Shown in pieces: positions 43,801 through 52,499 of a stretch of DNA of 64,000 bases. Location: assembly GCF_031628175.1 (NCBI RefSeq), contig NZ_JAVLVT010000010.1, positions 1 to 64,000 of the forward strand, given 5' to 3'. The position numbers and the translations under genes were made by a program. This DNA comes from Lipingzhangella_A rawalii (lineage in GTDB: Bacteria > Actinomycetota > Actinomycetes > Streptosporangiales > Streptosporangiaceae). Below the pieces are notes generated by a model that ran no database searches, had not been told where the DNA came from, and worked only from the letters and a program-made list of their open reading frames with translations. How positions within the stretch are numbered: position 1 is the stretch's first letter; each line of letters begins with the position of its first letter.

Positions 43801-44130
43801 ATGAGCGACGACGTGCAGCCGGATACCGCCGGGGCCGACACAGACACCCCGCCCGAAGGTGAGACGAGTCTCAGTTACGAGCAGGCGCGCGACGAGCTGA
43901 CCGCGGTGGTGCGCCAACTGGAGGCCGGCGGGCTCACCCTGGCCGAGTCTCTGGAGCTGTGGGAGCGGGGTGAGCGGCTGGCCACCACCTGTGAGCAGTG
44001 GCTGGAAGGGGCCCGGGCCAAGCTTGCGGTGGCGATGGCGGCGGACACGGAGAACGAGGAGAACACCGACGAAGCAGCCGCGGGTCGAGGGGATTCCGGA
44101 AAGAGGACGTCCGCGGATACCCCGTTCTGA
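43801..44130 (+). CDS. xseB: Exodeoxyribonuclease VII small subunit
   Basis: A 109-aa protein with the family core LSYEQARDELTAVVRQLEAGGLTLAESLELWERGERL (shown here as known blocks of the helical hairpin), flanked by acidic disordered ends. The ATG at 43801 has GAGGAGAGG upstream; an earlier ATG at 43750 would nearly touch xseA. It partners XseA. Confidence 0.94.
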   Translation: MSDDVQPDTAGADTDTPPEGETSLSYEQARDELTAVVRQLEAGGLTLAESLELWERGERLATTCEQWLEGARAKLAVAMAADTENEENTDEAAAGRGDSGKRTSADTPF

Positions 44131-44213
44131 GCGGGCGCTCGGCACGCCTCGACTTCCTCCCCCGAGTGGACGTCGCCACGAGGTCGGGTCCGTTCCTGGC
44201 CACGGACGACCAC

Positions 44214-44990
44214 TCAGGGCGTCCCCGCGTCCCCGGTTCCAACTTCGGCGATATCGGCAACATCCGAACTGTCGTGGGCACTCAGCACGGTTGCCAGGTC
44301 CTCGAGCTCCCCATAGTCGGCGGTCCCGGTCACAACGATGGTGGCCGGGCGGTCCTCGGCGTCAGCGGTGACGTCGTTGCCGCCGGGGGCCAGCACCAGT
44401 GACCGGCGGTCCCCGTCGGCGTTGATGGTGCGTTCCCAGGTTCGCCCGTCAATATCGGTCGTTCCGTCGCTCGTTCCGTTCTCGGTGACCTGTGCGCGAA
44501 ACGGTTCGGGGTCACGGTCGCTGATCCACAGTGCCGCATACTCGTCGCTGGCCGTGGCGAAGCCGAGTTCCCAGGTCAGGGTGTCTTCGGATGCCGTGTC
44601 GCCGGCCACCTGCGCCTCTGGTTCGGGCGCCGCGTCGTCGGCGCCCGGATCGCCGGTGTCGACTCCGGTGTGCTCGGTGCTCTCGGTCACCGGGGCGGGG
44701 GACGCACCGTTCTGGCGGTCCTCGGCACTGTGCAGGCGCGAGCTGGTCGGCGTCCAGCCCTCGGGAACCTCCGCGGGGTCCGGGGCATAGACCTGGTAGT
44801 CGGCGAGGTCGACGAGTGCGGCGAGATCCGCCTGGTAATCGACGCTGGGGAGGGTGTGCTCCTGTCGCCAACTGACGAAGGCAACCATCGCGACCATGAG
44901 CAGCCCAAGAGCACTCACGGCAACGATGTAGTTGAGGTAGGTCCCATAGGTGCGGCCGGCGCCGGCCCCGGAACGGTCTGTGGTCTGCAA
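44214..44990 (-). CDS. DUF4245-family membrane-anchored protein
   Basis: A 258-aa protein with one N-terminal transmembrane helix (residues about 18-40) and an exported domain (WELGFATASDEYAALWISDRDP). The middle is acidic and low-complexity. DUF4245 proteins sit beside xseB and glpX in actinobacteria, as here; function unknown. It converges on xseB and its start is 6 bp after the TetR stop, suggesting co-transcription. Confidence 0.85.
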   Translation of the reverse strand: MQTTDRSGAGAGRTYGTYLNYIVAVSALGLLMVAMVAFVSWRQEHTLPSVDYQADLAALVDLADYQVYAPDPAEVPEGWTPTSSRLHSAEDRQNGASPAPVTESTEHTGVDTGDPGADDAAPEPEAQVAGDTASEDTLTWELGFATASDEYAALWISDRDPEPFRAQVTENGTSDGTTDIDGRTWERTINADGDRRSLVLAPGGNDVTADAEDRPATIVVTGTADYGELEDLATVLSAHDSSDVADIAEVGTGDAGTP

Positions 44991-44996
44991 AGTCGC

Positions 44997-45626
44997 TCAG
45001 CCCTGCTTGGTCGGTGTCTGTCCGTGCCCGTCCCCCTCCAGACGCGCGAGCACGGCCATCACGTTGTCTGCGAGACGACGGGCCTCCGTACGGTCCTCAC
45101 GGTGGACGACTTCGGTCACGGCCAACATCATCGCCCCGCTCACCACCATAAGCAGTCCTTCGTCCACCGGTTCGTCGGCCTTGCGGAACAGGGCTGCGTT
45201 CCTGCTGGTCCACTCCCGCAGCCGGGTTCGCATCGAGGCGTCGAATCCCGGGGGGCTGTCACCGCTGAAGAACAACCAGGCGGTGTCCCGCTCCACGATG
45301 CAACCCTCGAGGTAGGCACGGGCCGCCAGGTTCATGAGTCGGGTGGGGTTCGTCTCCCCTTCCTGGCGTGCCTGGAACACCGCCCGGTGGGTACGGTCCT
45401 GCTGACGGTGCTGGAACTCCTCGTGCAGGGTCAGGAACAGGTCTGCCTTGCCGGTGAAGTGGTGGTACAGCCCTCCCACACTGGCTCCGGCCCGGGACAC
45501 CACCTCGGTGATCCCGGCGCGGGAGAATCCCACGGTGTGGAACACCTGCGCCGCCGCTCGGAGCAGCGCCTGCCGCGTCTCAGTGCCTCGCTGTGATGGT
45601 CCCGCGGTTCGTTGCATCTGCGACAC
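44997..45626 (-). CDS. TetR/AcrR-family regulator
   Basis: A 209-aa regulator with helix-turn-helix GFSRAGITEVVSRAGASVGGLYHHF and a C-terminal domain of TetR_C type. Start at 45626 or 45617. It is divergent from glpX (220-bp gap) and leads into the DUF4245 gene. It is not part of the usual glpX-DUF4245 arrangement, so it may be a lineage-specific insertion. Target unknown. Confidence 0.9.
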   Translation of the reverse strand: MSQMQRTAGPSQRGTETRQALLRAAAQVFHTVGFSRAGITEVVSRAGASVGGLYHHFTGKADLFLTLHEEFQHRQQDRTHRAVFQARQEGETNPTRLMNLAARAYLEGCIVERDTAWLFFSGDSPPGFDASMRTRLREWTSRNAALFRKADEPVDEGLLMVVSGAMMLAVTEVVHREDRTEARRLADNVMAVLARLEGDGHGQTPTKQG

Positions 45627-45847
45627 GTCGTGCTCGATTCCTCAGGCGACCTGTACCCGACCGAGGTTATGCGAGCCACGGGGGACACGTATGCGGGTCG
45701 GCTCGTGGAGAGGCGCGGCCGCGGCCCGGGTTACCCCTCCTGGCCACGGCGGCGCACCGGGGGCACTACGCCACCGCAGCAGGGGTATGGGTGACAATAT
45801 GCACCGCGACTCCTACGTTCGTGAACCAACCGTCGAAGGACCCTGCC

Positions 45848-46873
45848 ATGACCGAGAACAGCTCGTCGTCTGCGACCCGCGACGAGGCCCCCGACCGTAA
45901 CCTCGCCCTGGATCTGGTGCGGGTAACCGAGGCTGCCGCGCTCGCCGCCGCACGGTGGGTCGGGAAGGGCGACAAAATCGGCGCGGACGGGGCCGCCGTG
46001 CGGGGAATGCGGCATCTGATCAGCACCGTCTCCATGGATGGTGTCGTCGTCATCGGGGAGGGGGAGAAGGACGAGGCCCCGATGCTGTTCAACGGTGAGC
46101 AGGTCGGGAACGGCGCCGGTCCGGTGTGCGACGTGGCCGTGGACCCGATCGACGGAACCCGGCTCACCGCCAAGGGGATGCCGAACGCGATCTCGGTGCT
46201 GGCCGTGGCTCCACGAACCGCGATGTTCGACCCCTCCGCGGTCTTCTACATGGAGAAGCTCGTCGTTGGTCCGGCCGCCGCCGGCTCGGTGGACATCACC
46301 GCGCCGATCGGCGACAACATTCACGCCGTGGCACAGGCCAAGGGCGGAAATCCGCACGATGTCACCGTGGTGATTCTGGACCGTCCCCGCCACGAGCAGA
46401 TCGTCAGCGAGGTACGTGCGGCCGGCGCCCGGATCAAGTTCATCACGGACGGCGACGTGGCCGGGGCGATCATGGCGGCCCAGGCCGGGACCGGAGTGGA
46501 CCTCCTGCTGGGGATCGGAGGCACCCCTGAGGGCATCATCGCCGCCTGTGCGATCCAGTGCCTGGGCGGGGAGATCCAGGCTCGCCTGTGGCCCAAGGAC
46601 GACGCCGAACGCGCGTCGGCCGAAGCCGCTGGGCACGACCCCGGTCGCGTATTGCGTTCCACGGACCTCGTGGGATCCGAGGACGTGTTCTTCGCAGCCA
46701 CGGGGATCACGGACGGAGAGCTGCTGTCCGGGGTGCGCTACGAGGATGGTGGGGCCAGCACCGACTCCCTGGTGATGCGGGGACGGAGCGGGACCATCCG
46801 TCGGCTGCGTAGCGAACACCAGCTGCGCAAACTCGCCACATACAGCGGGGTCGAATTCGAGAAGGCAAAGTAG
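45848..46873 (+). CDS. glpX: Class II fructose-1,6-bisphosphatase (GlpX)
   Basis: A 341-aa gluconeogenic phosphatase. Metal and substrate motifs are VVIGEGEKDEAPML, AVDPIDGTRLTAKG and LLGIGGTPEGIIAACAI. The ATG at 45848 has GAAGGA 7 nt upstream; the longer frame is spurious. GlpX is the main FBPase of many actinobacteria. Confidence 0.97.
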   Translation: MTENSSSSATRDEAPDRNLALDLVRVTEAAALAAARWVGKGDKIGADGAAVRGMRHLISTVSMDGVVVIGEGEKDEAPMLFNGEQVGNGAGPVCDVAVDPIDGTRLTAKGMPNAISVLAVAPRTAMFDPSAVFYMEKLVVGPAAAGSVDITAPIGDNIHAVAQAKGGNPHDVTVVILDRPRHEQIVSEVRAAGARIKFITDGDVAGAIMAAQAGTGVDLLLGIGGTPEGIIAACAIQCLGGEIQARLWPKDDAERASAEAAGHDPGRVLRSTDLVGSEDVFFAATGITDGELLSGVRYEDGGASTDSLVMRGRSGTIRRLRSEHQLRKLATYSGVEFEKAK

Positions 46874-46967
46874 CCACGGCCGAACCAGGCCAGGGACCCA
46901 CACCCCACAAATCCGGACAAACACGGGTAGGGTTTGCGTGAGCCAGCAGTCACGCAAAGGATCGACG

Positions 46968-48692
46968 ATGTCGCTGCCCCATCCCCAGTCGCCGTACTCC
47001 GCGCCGTACCCGCCGGGACCGCCCGGCCCCCCGCCGGGTTACGGCTCGTCCGCCGGCGGGGGTCGGCTGTGGATGGTTCCCGTGGCGGCTGGGCTCGGCG
47101 TGGTGCTGCTGGCCAGCACCGTGTGGGCTTCCGTGACCGTGGCCGACACGGTTTTCCGGAGCCCGCAACCCGCGGACGTGCTGCCCGCCTCGACCGCGGC
47201 CTTCGGGAAGGTGGACCTACAACCGTCGGCGACCCAGATCAGTGACTACCTGGAGTTCGCGGATCGGCTTCCGGAGTCGATGCGGGAGGAAGTGCTGGAC
47301 GACGAGGACGCGGAGGTGCTGGACCCCTACTTCTCCGAGTTCGACTATCTGGACTACGAGCAGGACGTTCAGCCCTGGGTCGGGCAACAGTTCGGGACCG
47401 GGGTCTGGGTCCTTGAGGACACGGCGCTCTCCCAGGAGCACGGTGTGGGACTGGCCAACGTGGTTGCCGTCGACGACGAGGCGGCCGCTGTCCGCACCCT
47501 GGACGAGATCGAGGCGAACGAGTCGGAGTTCCACTACGGGTTTCGTGGTGACTTCGCAGTCATGACCACCGCGCCGGAGCTCCTGGAGGACTATGACGAG
47601 CAGGTGGAGTCCTCCGGGGTGCTGGCGGACGATGAGCGCTTCGCCCGGGACATCGACCGGATCGGTGACACCGCTCTGGCTACCGGCTGGGCCGACCTGA
47701 GCGCGGTCCAAACCCTGCTCGACGATCTGTTGTTCGGAATGGGGGGCATGCCGGGCAGCGACCCGTTCGACGAGGATCCCTTCGGTGGCGACCCCTTTGA
47801 TGAGGACCCCTTCGGCGGCGACCCGTTCGACGAGGACCCCTTCGACGAGGACCCCTTCGACGAGGACCCCTTCGACGAGGACCCGTTCGACGGCGCCACG
47901 TGGATCTCGCCCGCGGACGAACCCTACGACCCCTATGCGGACCTGAGTGGGCGGGTTGTGATGGCCCTACACATCCAGGGCGACCATCTCGAGTTCCGCA
48001 GCGACCTGGTCGATTTCGTGGTGGAAGGCATCAGCTCGGCGGACCTGGCCGAAGCTCCCCAGGGTGTCACCAGCCTCGGCGAACTCCCCGCAGGATCCGT
48101 GGCAGCCGTGGGTGGCAGTGGGCTGGACGAGCTCGCGAGCACATTCTGGGAGGACAACCCGGAACTCTTCCAGGACGGCCCGGGATCATCGTCCCTCGGA
48201 GGATGGACCGACCACTACGGAGTGAATCTTCCGGAGGATTTCACTCGCATGCTGGGCAGCGAGATTGCGGTGGGCATCACGGATTTCGGTGACCAGGCTC
48301 CCCAGGGCAGCTACACACCCTACGACGAGGAGGATCCCACCTTCCAGATTCGGGCCACAGACGCCGATGCCGAACTCCTGGAGGAGATCCTCACCGCAGA
48401 GACCCGTGGCCAGCCCCCGCAGGTCTCCCCCGAGGGCGACACCACGGTCGTGGAGAACGGGGACACCGGCGGTGGGCAGCTACGCGACGCCGCCATGTTC
48501 GACGTGGTCACCCCACACTTGGACGAGGCGATCGGTGCGGCCTACCTGGACCTCGTGTCATTGACCGAAGGGGACCCCAGTGTCGAGGACTCTACGGACA
48601 TGGGCGCCATGGGAGCGGTACTGACCCACAGTGCCGAGGAGAATACCGACACCACGACCCTCGAGGTGCGCTGGGCTCCCAGCGGAAACTAG
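46968..48692 (+). CDS. DUF3352-type membrane-anchored protein with DPFDE repeats
   Basis: A 574-aa protein. A Pro/Gly/Tyr-rich N-terminus is followed by one transmembrane helix (about residues 36-58) and an exported region beginning LPASTAAFGKVDLQPS, typical of DUF3352. Residues about 265-309 are nine tandem pentapeptides of DPFDE/DPFGG type, encoded by a 15-bp repeat. The rest is very acidic. AAAGGA lies 6 nt before the ATG. Function unknown. Confidence 0.82.
   Translation: MSLPHPQSPYSAPYPPGPPGPPPGYGSSAGGGRLWMVPVAAGLGVVLLASTVWASVTVADTVFRSPQPADVLPASTAAFGKVDLQPSATQISDYLEFADRLPESMREEVLDDEDAEVLDPYFSEFDYLDYEQDVQPWVGQQFGTGVWVLEDTALSQEHGVGLANVVAVDDEAAAVRTLDEIEANESEFHYGFRGDFAVMTTAPELLEDYDEQVESSGVLADDERFARDIDRIGDTALATGWADLSAVQTLLDDLLFGMGGMPGSDPFDEDPFGGDPFDEDPFGGDPFDEDPFDEDPFDEDPFDEDPFDGATWISPADEPYDPYADLSGRVVMALHIQGDHLEFRSDLVDFVVEGISSADLAEAPQGVTSLGELPAGSVAAVGGSGLDELASTFWEDNPELFQDGPGSSSLGGWTDHYGVNLPEDFTRMLGSEIAVGITDFGDQAPQGSYTPYDEEDPTFQIRATDADAELLEEILTAETRGQPPQVSPEGDTTVVENGDTGGGQLRDAAMFDVVTPHLDEAIGAAYLDLVSLTEGDPSVEDSTDMGAMGAVLTHSAEENTDTTTLEVRWAPSGN
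47760..47894 (+). repeat. 15-bp coding minisatellite
   Basis: Nine in-frame copies of a unit close to GACCCCTTCGACGAG encode Asp-Pro-Phe-(Asp/Gly)-(Glu/Gly). Copies 5-8 are nearly identical, pointing to recent expansion by slippage or unequal crossover. The unit length keeps the frame open whatever the copy number. Confidence 0.92.
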
Positions 48693-48832
48693 CGTTCGCC
48701 TTTGCCACCCGCCGGGGCCGGAATACCATCGACATCGAGCAGATATGCCCCATGTCCCCCAGTGCGGGATGCGCGGCTGTCTCCGGCATCCGTCGCCCCC
48801 GCCCCGTGCCCTCGGCCCCCGGTGAGGAACGC

Positions 48833-49864
48833 ATGCGCACATCTCCGTTCGTTCGCCCCGCAGTCCCCGCGGCCCTGCTGTCCCTGCTGGCTGTCACCGG
48901 ATGCGGCGGTGACGCCGCCGAAGGCGGGGAGATGCCGGACGCACCCCCGCTGTCCGGGATCGTCCTGCATGACGGTGGGGACCTGGTCACGATGGATCCG
49001 GACTCGGGGGCGGTGACCGCGGAGTACTCCCTTCCGGATCGGGCAGCCAACCGCCAGTCCTTCTCCACGGACTGGACCATGTTCACCTGGGCGTCCGGTG
49101 GAGAGCTCTATATCGCCGATTACGCGCACGAGGAGAGCGGGTACGTCGAGACCACAATGGTGGAACCCCCGGACGCCACCTACAGCGAGGAGGAGCAGCG
49201 CTTCACCGAGGCGCGGTTCAACCCGGAGGACGACACCATCTGGGTCACCGCAGAAAGCCCAGGATTCGGGCAGGGCGGCATGGAGATCCTCGAAGTCTCC
49301 CCCGACGCCCCCGAGGAACCCCCGCAACTCGTCGAGACCTTCGACACCGAGGACGCTCCCGGTGACGACTGGAGTATCTCCGAGGAGGGGGAACTGCTTC
49401 GGGCCACCGGCACCACCGAACTCGAACTGGGGGTCGCACAGCGCAGCACCCTCCAGCTGACCCGGGCGGCCAGTATTACCGACATGTCGATGCAGCTGGA
49501 CGATGGCGAGGGAACCCGGCGCAACTTCGAACTCGCCCACATGGTCGACGACCACACGGCGCTGCTGTACACACGGGACACGGACACCGAATCCACACTC
49601 GCCGGAACCTACGGCTCGGCCGTTCGGGTCATCCTTGGGGAGGATCGCTCCTCGGCGGACATCGAAATGCTCGCACCGGCCACACCACATGGCATCCAGT
49701 TCGCTCTGCTGGATCCCGACCAAGAGCGCCTGCTGCTCGAGGTCGGCGGCGGCCAGGGGTGGCACGAGAACGACCCGGACAGCGCGGACCTGCCCAGCCC
49801 GGTGGAGTTCGAGCCCGAGGCGAGACTCGCCCCCGAACGCCTACTGGAGTGGCGGGAAGACTGA
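48833..49864 (+). CDS. Secreted lipoprotein, possible beta-propeller
   Basis: A 343-aa lipoprotein with lipobox LAVTGC (Cys about 24). The body has repeated strand-like WASGGELYIADY, DDTIWVTAES and DHTALLYTRD segments that suggest a propeller or similar beta-rich fold, but I cannot name a family. The ATG at 48833 has GAGG 5 nt upstream. It follows the DUF3352 gene in the same direction. Confidence 0.75.
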   Translation: MRTSPFVRPAVPAALLSLLAVTGCGGDAAEGGEMPDAPPLSGIVLHDGGDLVTMDPDSGAVTAEYSLPDRAANRQSFSTDWTMFTWASGGELYIADYAHEESGYVETTMVEPPDATYSEEEQRFTEARFNPEDDTIWVTAESPGFGQGGMEILEVSPDAPEEPPQLVETFDTEDAPGDDWSISEEGELLRATGTTELELGVAQRSTLQLTRAASITDMSMQLDDGEGTRRNFELAHMVDDHTALLYTRDTDTESTLAGTYGSAVRVILGEDRSSADIEMLAPATPHGIQFALLDPDQERLLLEVGGGQGWHENDPDSADLPSPVEFEPEARLAPERLLEWRED

Positions 49865-49883
49865 CCCACACGCACCACCGTGC

Positions 49884-50738
49884 TCAATCGACCAGGCGCC
49901 GCCGCATCTGGAACACGGCCAGACCCCACATCAGCACGACAAACACCAGCAGCGCCCCCAGGTGCAGCAGGTCGGTGATCGGCTGGATCCCGAACGCAGC
50001 ATGACGCACCAGCTCGACCGTGTGGTACAGCGGGTTCACCTGCGCCAGGACCTGCACCCAGCTGGGGAAGTCATCCAAGGGAAAGAAGGTGCCCGCGATC
50101 AGGAACACCGGTGTAATCACTCCGGAAATCACGTAGTCCATCATCTTGTCGGTAGGGATCACCGCGGACATCCAAATGCCCATGAGCGCGAACCCGAATC
50201 CGGTCACAAACCCGATGAACGGAACGAACACCATGGTGGGTGTGGGGGACAGCCCGAACAACATCGCCACCAGGAGGGGGCTGCATCCGTACACTCCCGC
50301 CTTGGTCGCCAGCCAGGTGGCCTCCCCGGTCACCAGCTCCCGGATGTCCACCGGGGTGGCCAGCATGCCGTCGTAGGTGTGCCGGTAAACCCGCCGTACG
50401 TAGGTCTCGATCAGAGCGGGGAAGGACGAGATGAACAGCACGGACATCGCGACGATGCCGGTCCCGATGAACTCGATGTAGCTGTATCCTCCGATCGCCC
50501 CCACCAGGGAACCGAGTCCGAACCCGAAGGCGAGCAGGAAGATCACCGGCTCCACAACGGCGGCGAAGGTGTTCGGTGCCCAGGTCCGCCGGTACAGGGC
50601 CCACTCGCGGGTCAACACGGCCCGCACCGCGGCGAGTTCGAACCAGCGGGGCGGTGGCGTCGGCCCCGCCCGGTCCGCGGGGTCTGGCCCCCGCTCGGTC
50701 TCGGTGCCGGCCTGGTCGGATGATGTACTGGTACTCAC
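49884..50738 (-). CDS. ABC-2-type transporter permease (NodJ/DrrB-like)
   Basis: A 284-aa membrane protein with six or so helices (VVEPVIFLLAFGFGLG, YIEFIGTGIVAMSVLFISSF, LLVAMLFG, FIGFVTGFGFALMGIW, ISGVITPVFLIAGTFFP, LGALLVFVVLMWGLAVF). The GTG start overlaps the ATPase stop by 4 nt. The pair resembles NodIJ/DrrAB exporters of lipids, oligosaccharides or drugs. The long upstream frame is spurious. Confidence 0.93.
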   Translation of the reverse strand: MSTSTSSDQAGTETERGPDPADRAGPTPPPRWFELAAVRAVLTREWALYRRTWAPNTFAAVVEPVIFLLAFGFGLGSLVGAIGGYSYIEFIGTGIVAMSVLFISSFPALIETYVRRVYRHTYDGMLATPVDIRELVTGEATWLATKAGVYGCSPLLVAMLFGLSPTPTMVFVPFIGFVTGFGFALMGIWMSAVIPTDKMMDYVISGVITPVFLIAGTFFPLDDFPSWVQVLAQVNPLYHTVELVRHAAFGIQPITDLLHLGALLVFVVLMWGLAVFQMRRRLVD

Positions 50739-51694
50739 TCGATGCGCTCTCCGGTCAGGGTCACGAACACGTCCTCCAACGTGCTGGCACGGGGTTTGCC
50801 CCGCCCCAGCCGGTCCCGCAATGAGTCCGGGAGATGTTCGGCGGACATCACCGACAGGTCGGCCCCGGTGCGGCGCGTGGTGAAACCCTGGCCGTGCAGT
50901 AGGTGTTCCAGCTCCTGGATCTGCGCCGGCGGTTGGGGAAACTCCTCCACAGTGGAACCAGCATGCCGGGCGATGAGCTCGCCGGGAACGCCCCGCTCGA
51001 CGACACGCCCCCGTGCCATGAGCGCGACCTCGTCGGAGAGCCGCTCCGCCTCCTCGATGTAGTGCGTGGACATGAGCACGGTGACCCCCTCCGAACGCAG
51101 TCGTGTGATCAGCAGCCACAGCTCCTGCCGGATCTGCGGATCGAGCCCGACCGTTGGTTCGTCGAGGAGAACGAGTCGGGGCTCGTGGACCAGTCCCCGG
51201 GCGATCAGAAGGCGGCGGCGCATGCCCCCGGAGAGTTTGCCCACGCGGGTATCCCGCCGGTCCGTGAGGCGCGCCAACTCCAGCCCCCGTGCCACCGCGG
51301 CCGCCCGGTCCCGGCGCGGAACCCGGTACAGGTGGGCGAACACGGCGAGGTTCTCCCGCACGGTGAGTTCCTCGTCCAGGTTGTCGTGCTGCTGTACCAC
51401 GCCCATCCGGGCGCGAGCCTGTTTCGAGCGGGCAGGCACGGGGTGGCCGAGAACGTGGATCGTTCCCGCATCGGCGCGGCTCTGTGCGGTGAGCATGCGC
51501 ATCGTGGTCGACTTCCCAGCCCCGTTGGGTCCCAGCAGTCCCAGAACAATGCCCGGTTCCACGTCCAGATCCACCCCGTCGACGGCCGTGAGGGCACCGT
51601 AGCGTTTGACGATCCCCCGCAGGGACACTGCCATGCCCTCCGGGGGTGAGCAGAGGCCGGGAACGCCGGGTGAGGGGATTCGCGGCAGGGTCAT
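50735..51694 (-). CDS. ABC transporter ATP-binding protein (NodI/DrrA-like)
   Basis: A 319-aa ATPase with Walker A GPNGAGKSTT, Q-loop VVQQHDNLDEELTV, signature KLSGGMRRRLLIARGL, Walker B RLVLLDEPTVGLDP and the switch histidine in STHYIEEAERL. The C-terminal extension (TLEDVFVTLTGE) is typical of the DrrA/NodI group. The first 20 residues may be over-extended; M21 is an alternative start. Exported substrate unknown. Confidence 0.95.
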   Translation of the reverse strand: MTLPRIPSPGVPGLCSPPEGMAVSLRGIVKRYGALTAVDGVDLDVEPGIVLGLLGPNGAGKSTTMRMLTAQSRADAGTIHVLGHPVPARSKQARARMGVVQQHDNLDEELTVRENLAVFAHLYRVPRRDRAAAVARGLELARLTDRRDTRVGKLSGGMRRRLLIARGLVHEPRLVLLDEPTVGLDPQIRQELWLLITRLRSEGVTVLMSTHYIEEAERLSDEVALMARGRVVERGVPGELIARHAGSTVEEFPQPPAQIQELEHLLHGQGFTTRRTGADLSVMSAEHLPDSLRDRLGRGKPRASTLEDVFVTLTGERIE

Positions 51695-51795
51695 GCCCCC
51701 ACGCTAGACGGCCACACCGAGATCCGGCGAGTGGTTTCCACCGCCACTGTTCCGACGACGCGCCGTGTTCCCGACCCTCGATAGGCTTGGGTTCC

Positions 51796-52386
51796 ATGAG
51801 CGAGGGAGTGCCCCCGCCCCGGATGCGCGCCGGCGACGCTGACCGGGAACGGGTCCTGGCGGTGTTACGGGATGCGGCAACGGACGGCCGGATCGACCTC
51901 GACGAACACAACGAACGCGCCGAACGGGTCCACACGGCGCGGACCCTGGGCGAGCTCGTGAGTGTCACCGAAGATCTACTTCCACCCGCCGAGCAGCCCA
52001 TTCAGCTGCGGTCCGAGCCCGTGATCGCCCTGTTCCGCGGTGAGCGCCGAGCGGGCCGCTGGGTCGTTCCGGCGCGGCACGTCAGTTTCGCTCTGGGCAC
52101 CACGGTCGAACTGGACCTCCGCGAAGCACTGATGGTGCGTCGGCACGTGCGCATGCACGCCTCGGCGATATTGGGACGTGTGGTCGTCCACCTCCCGGAC
52201 GAGGTTGAGGTTCGCATCCGGGGCTGGGCCTTCCTGGGGCGCCGTCACACCAACACGCGTCCGCCGCGCAGCGACGATCCGCCGATCCTGGAACTGGAGG
52301 GATTCTGCCTGCTGGGCTCACTGCGGGTGCGTTCCCCGCGGCGGCGCTGGTCCCTGTGGCGCAGACGCCGACGTGAGCTGGAGTGA
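51796..52386 (+). CDS. DUF1707 domain protein
   Basis: A 196-aa protein. Residues about 9-62 form the DUF1707 helical hairpin (MRAGDADRERVLAVLRDAATDGRID). The C-terminal part is a beta-rich domain (LGTTVELDLREALMV ... GRVVVHLPDEVEVRIRGW) of the kind seen in cell-wall-active antibiotic-response-like proteins. No clear Shine-Dalgarno, so possibly leaderless. Function unknown. Confidence 0.85.
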   Translation: MSEGVPPPRMRAGDADRERVLAVLRDAATDGRIDLDEHNERAERVHTARTLGELVSVTEDLLPPAEQPIQLRSEPVIALFRGERRAGRWVVPARHVSFALGTTVELDLREALMVRRHVRMHASAILGRVVVHLPDEVEVRIRGWAFLGRRHTNTRPPRSDDPPILELEGFCLLGSLRVRSPRRRWSLWRRRRRELE

Positions 52387-52499
52387 GGCTGCTGAATTCG
52401 TGCACAGCACGCTGGGCGCCACTGGCCTCCCCCTCGGACGTGCCCGCCACCCGTCTGGCAATCTTGGGACCAGGTTGTTCCAGTGGAGGTCAGGAGACG

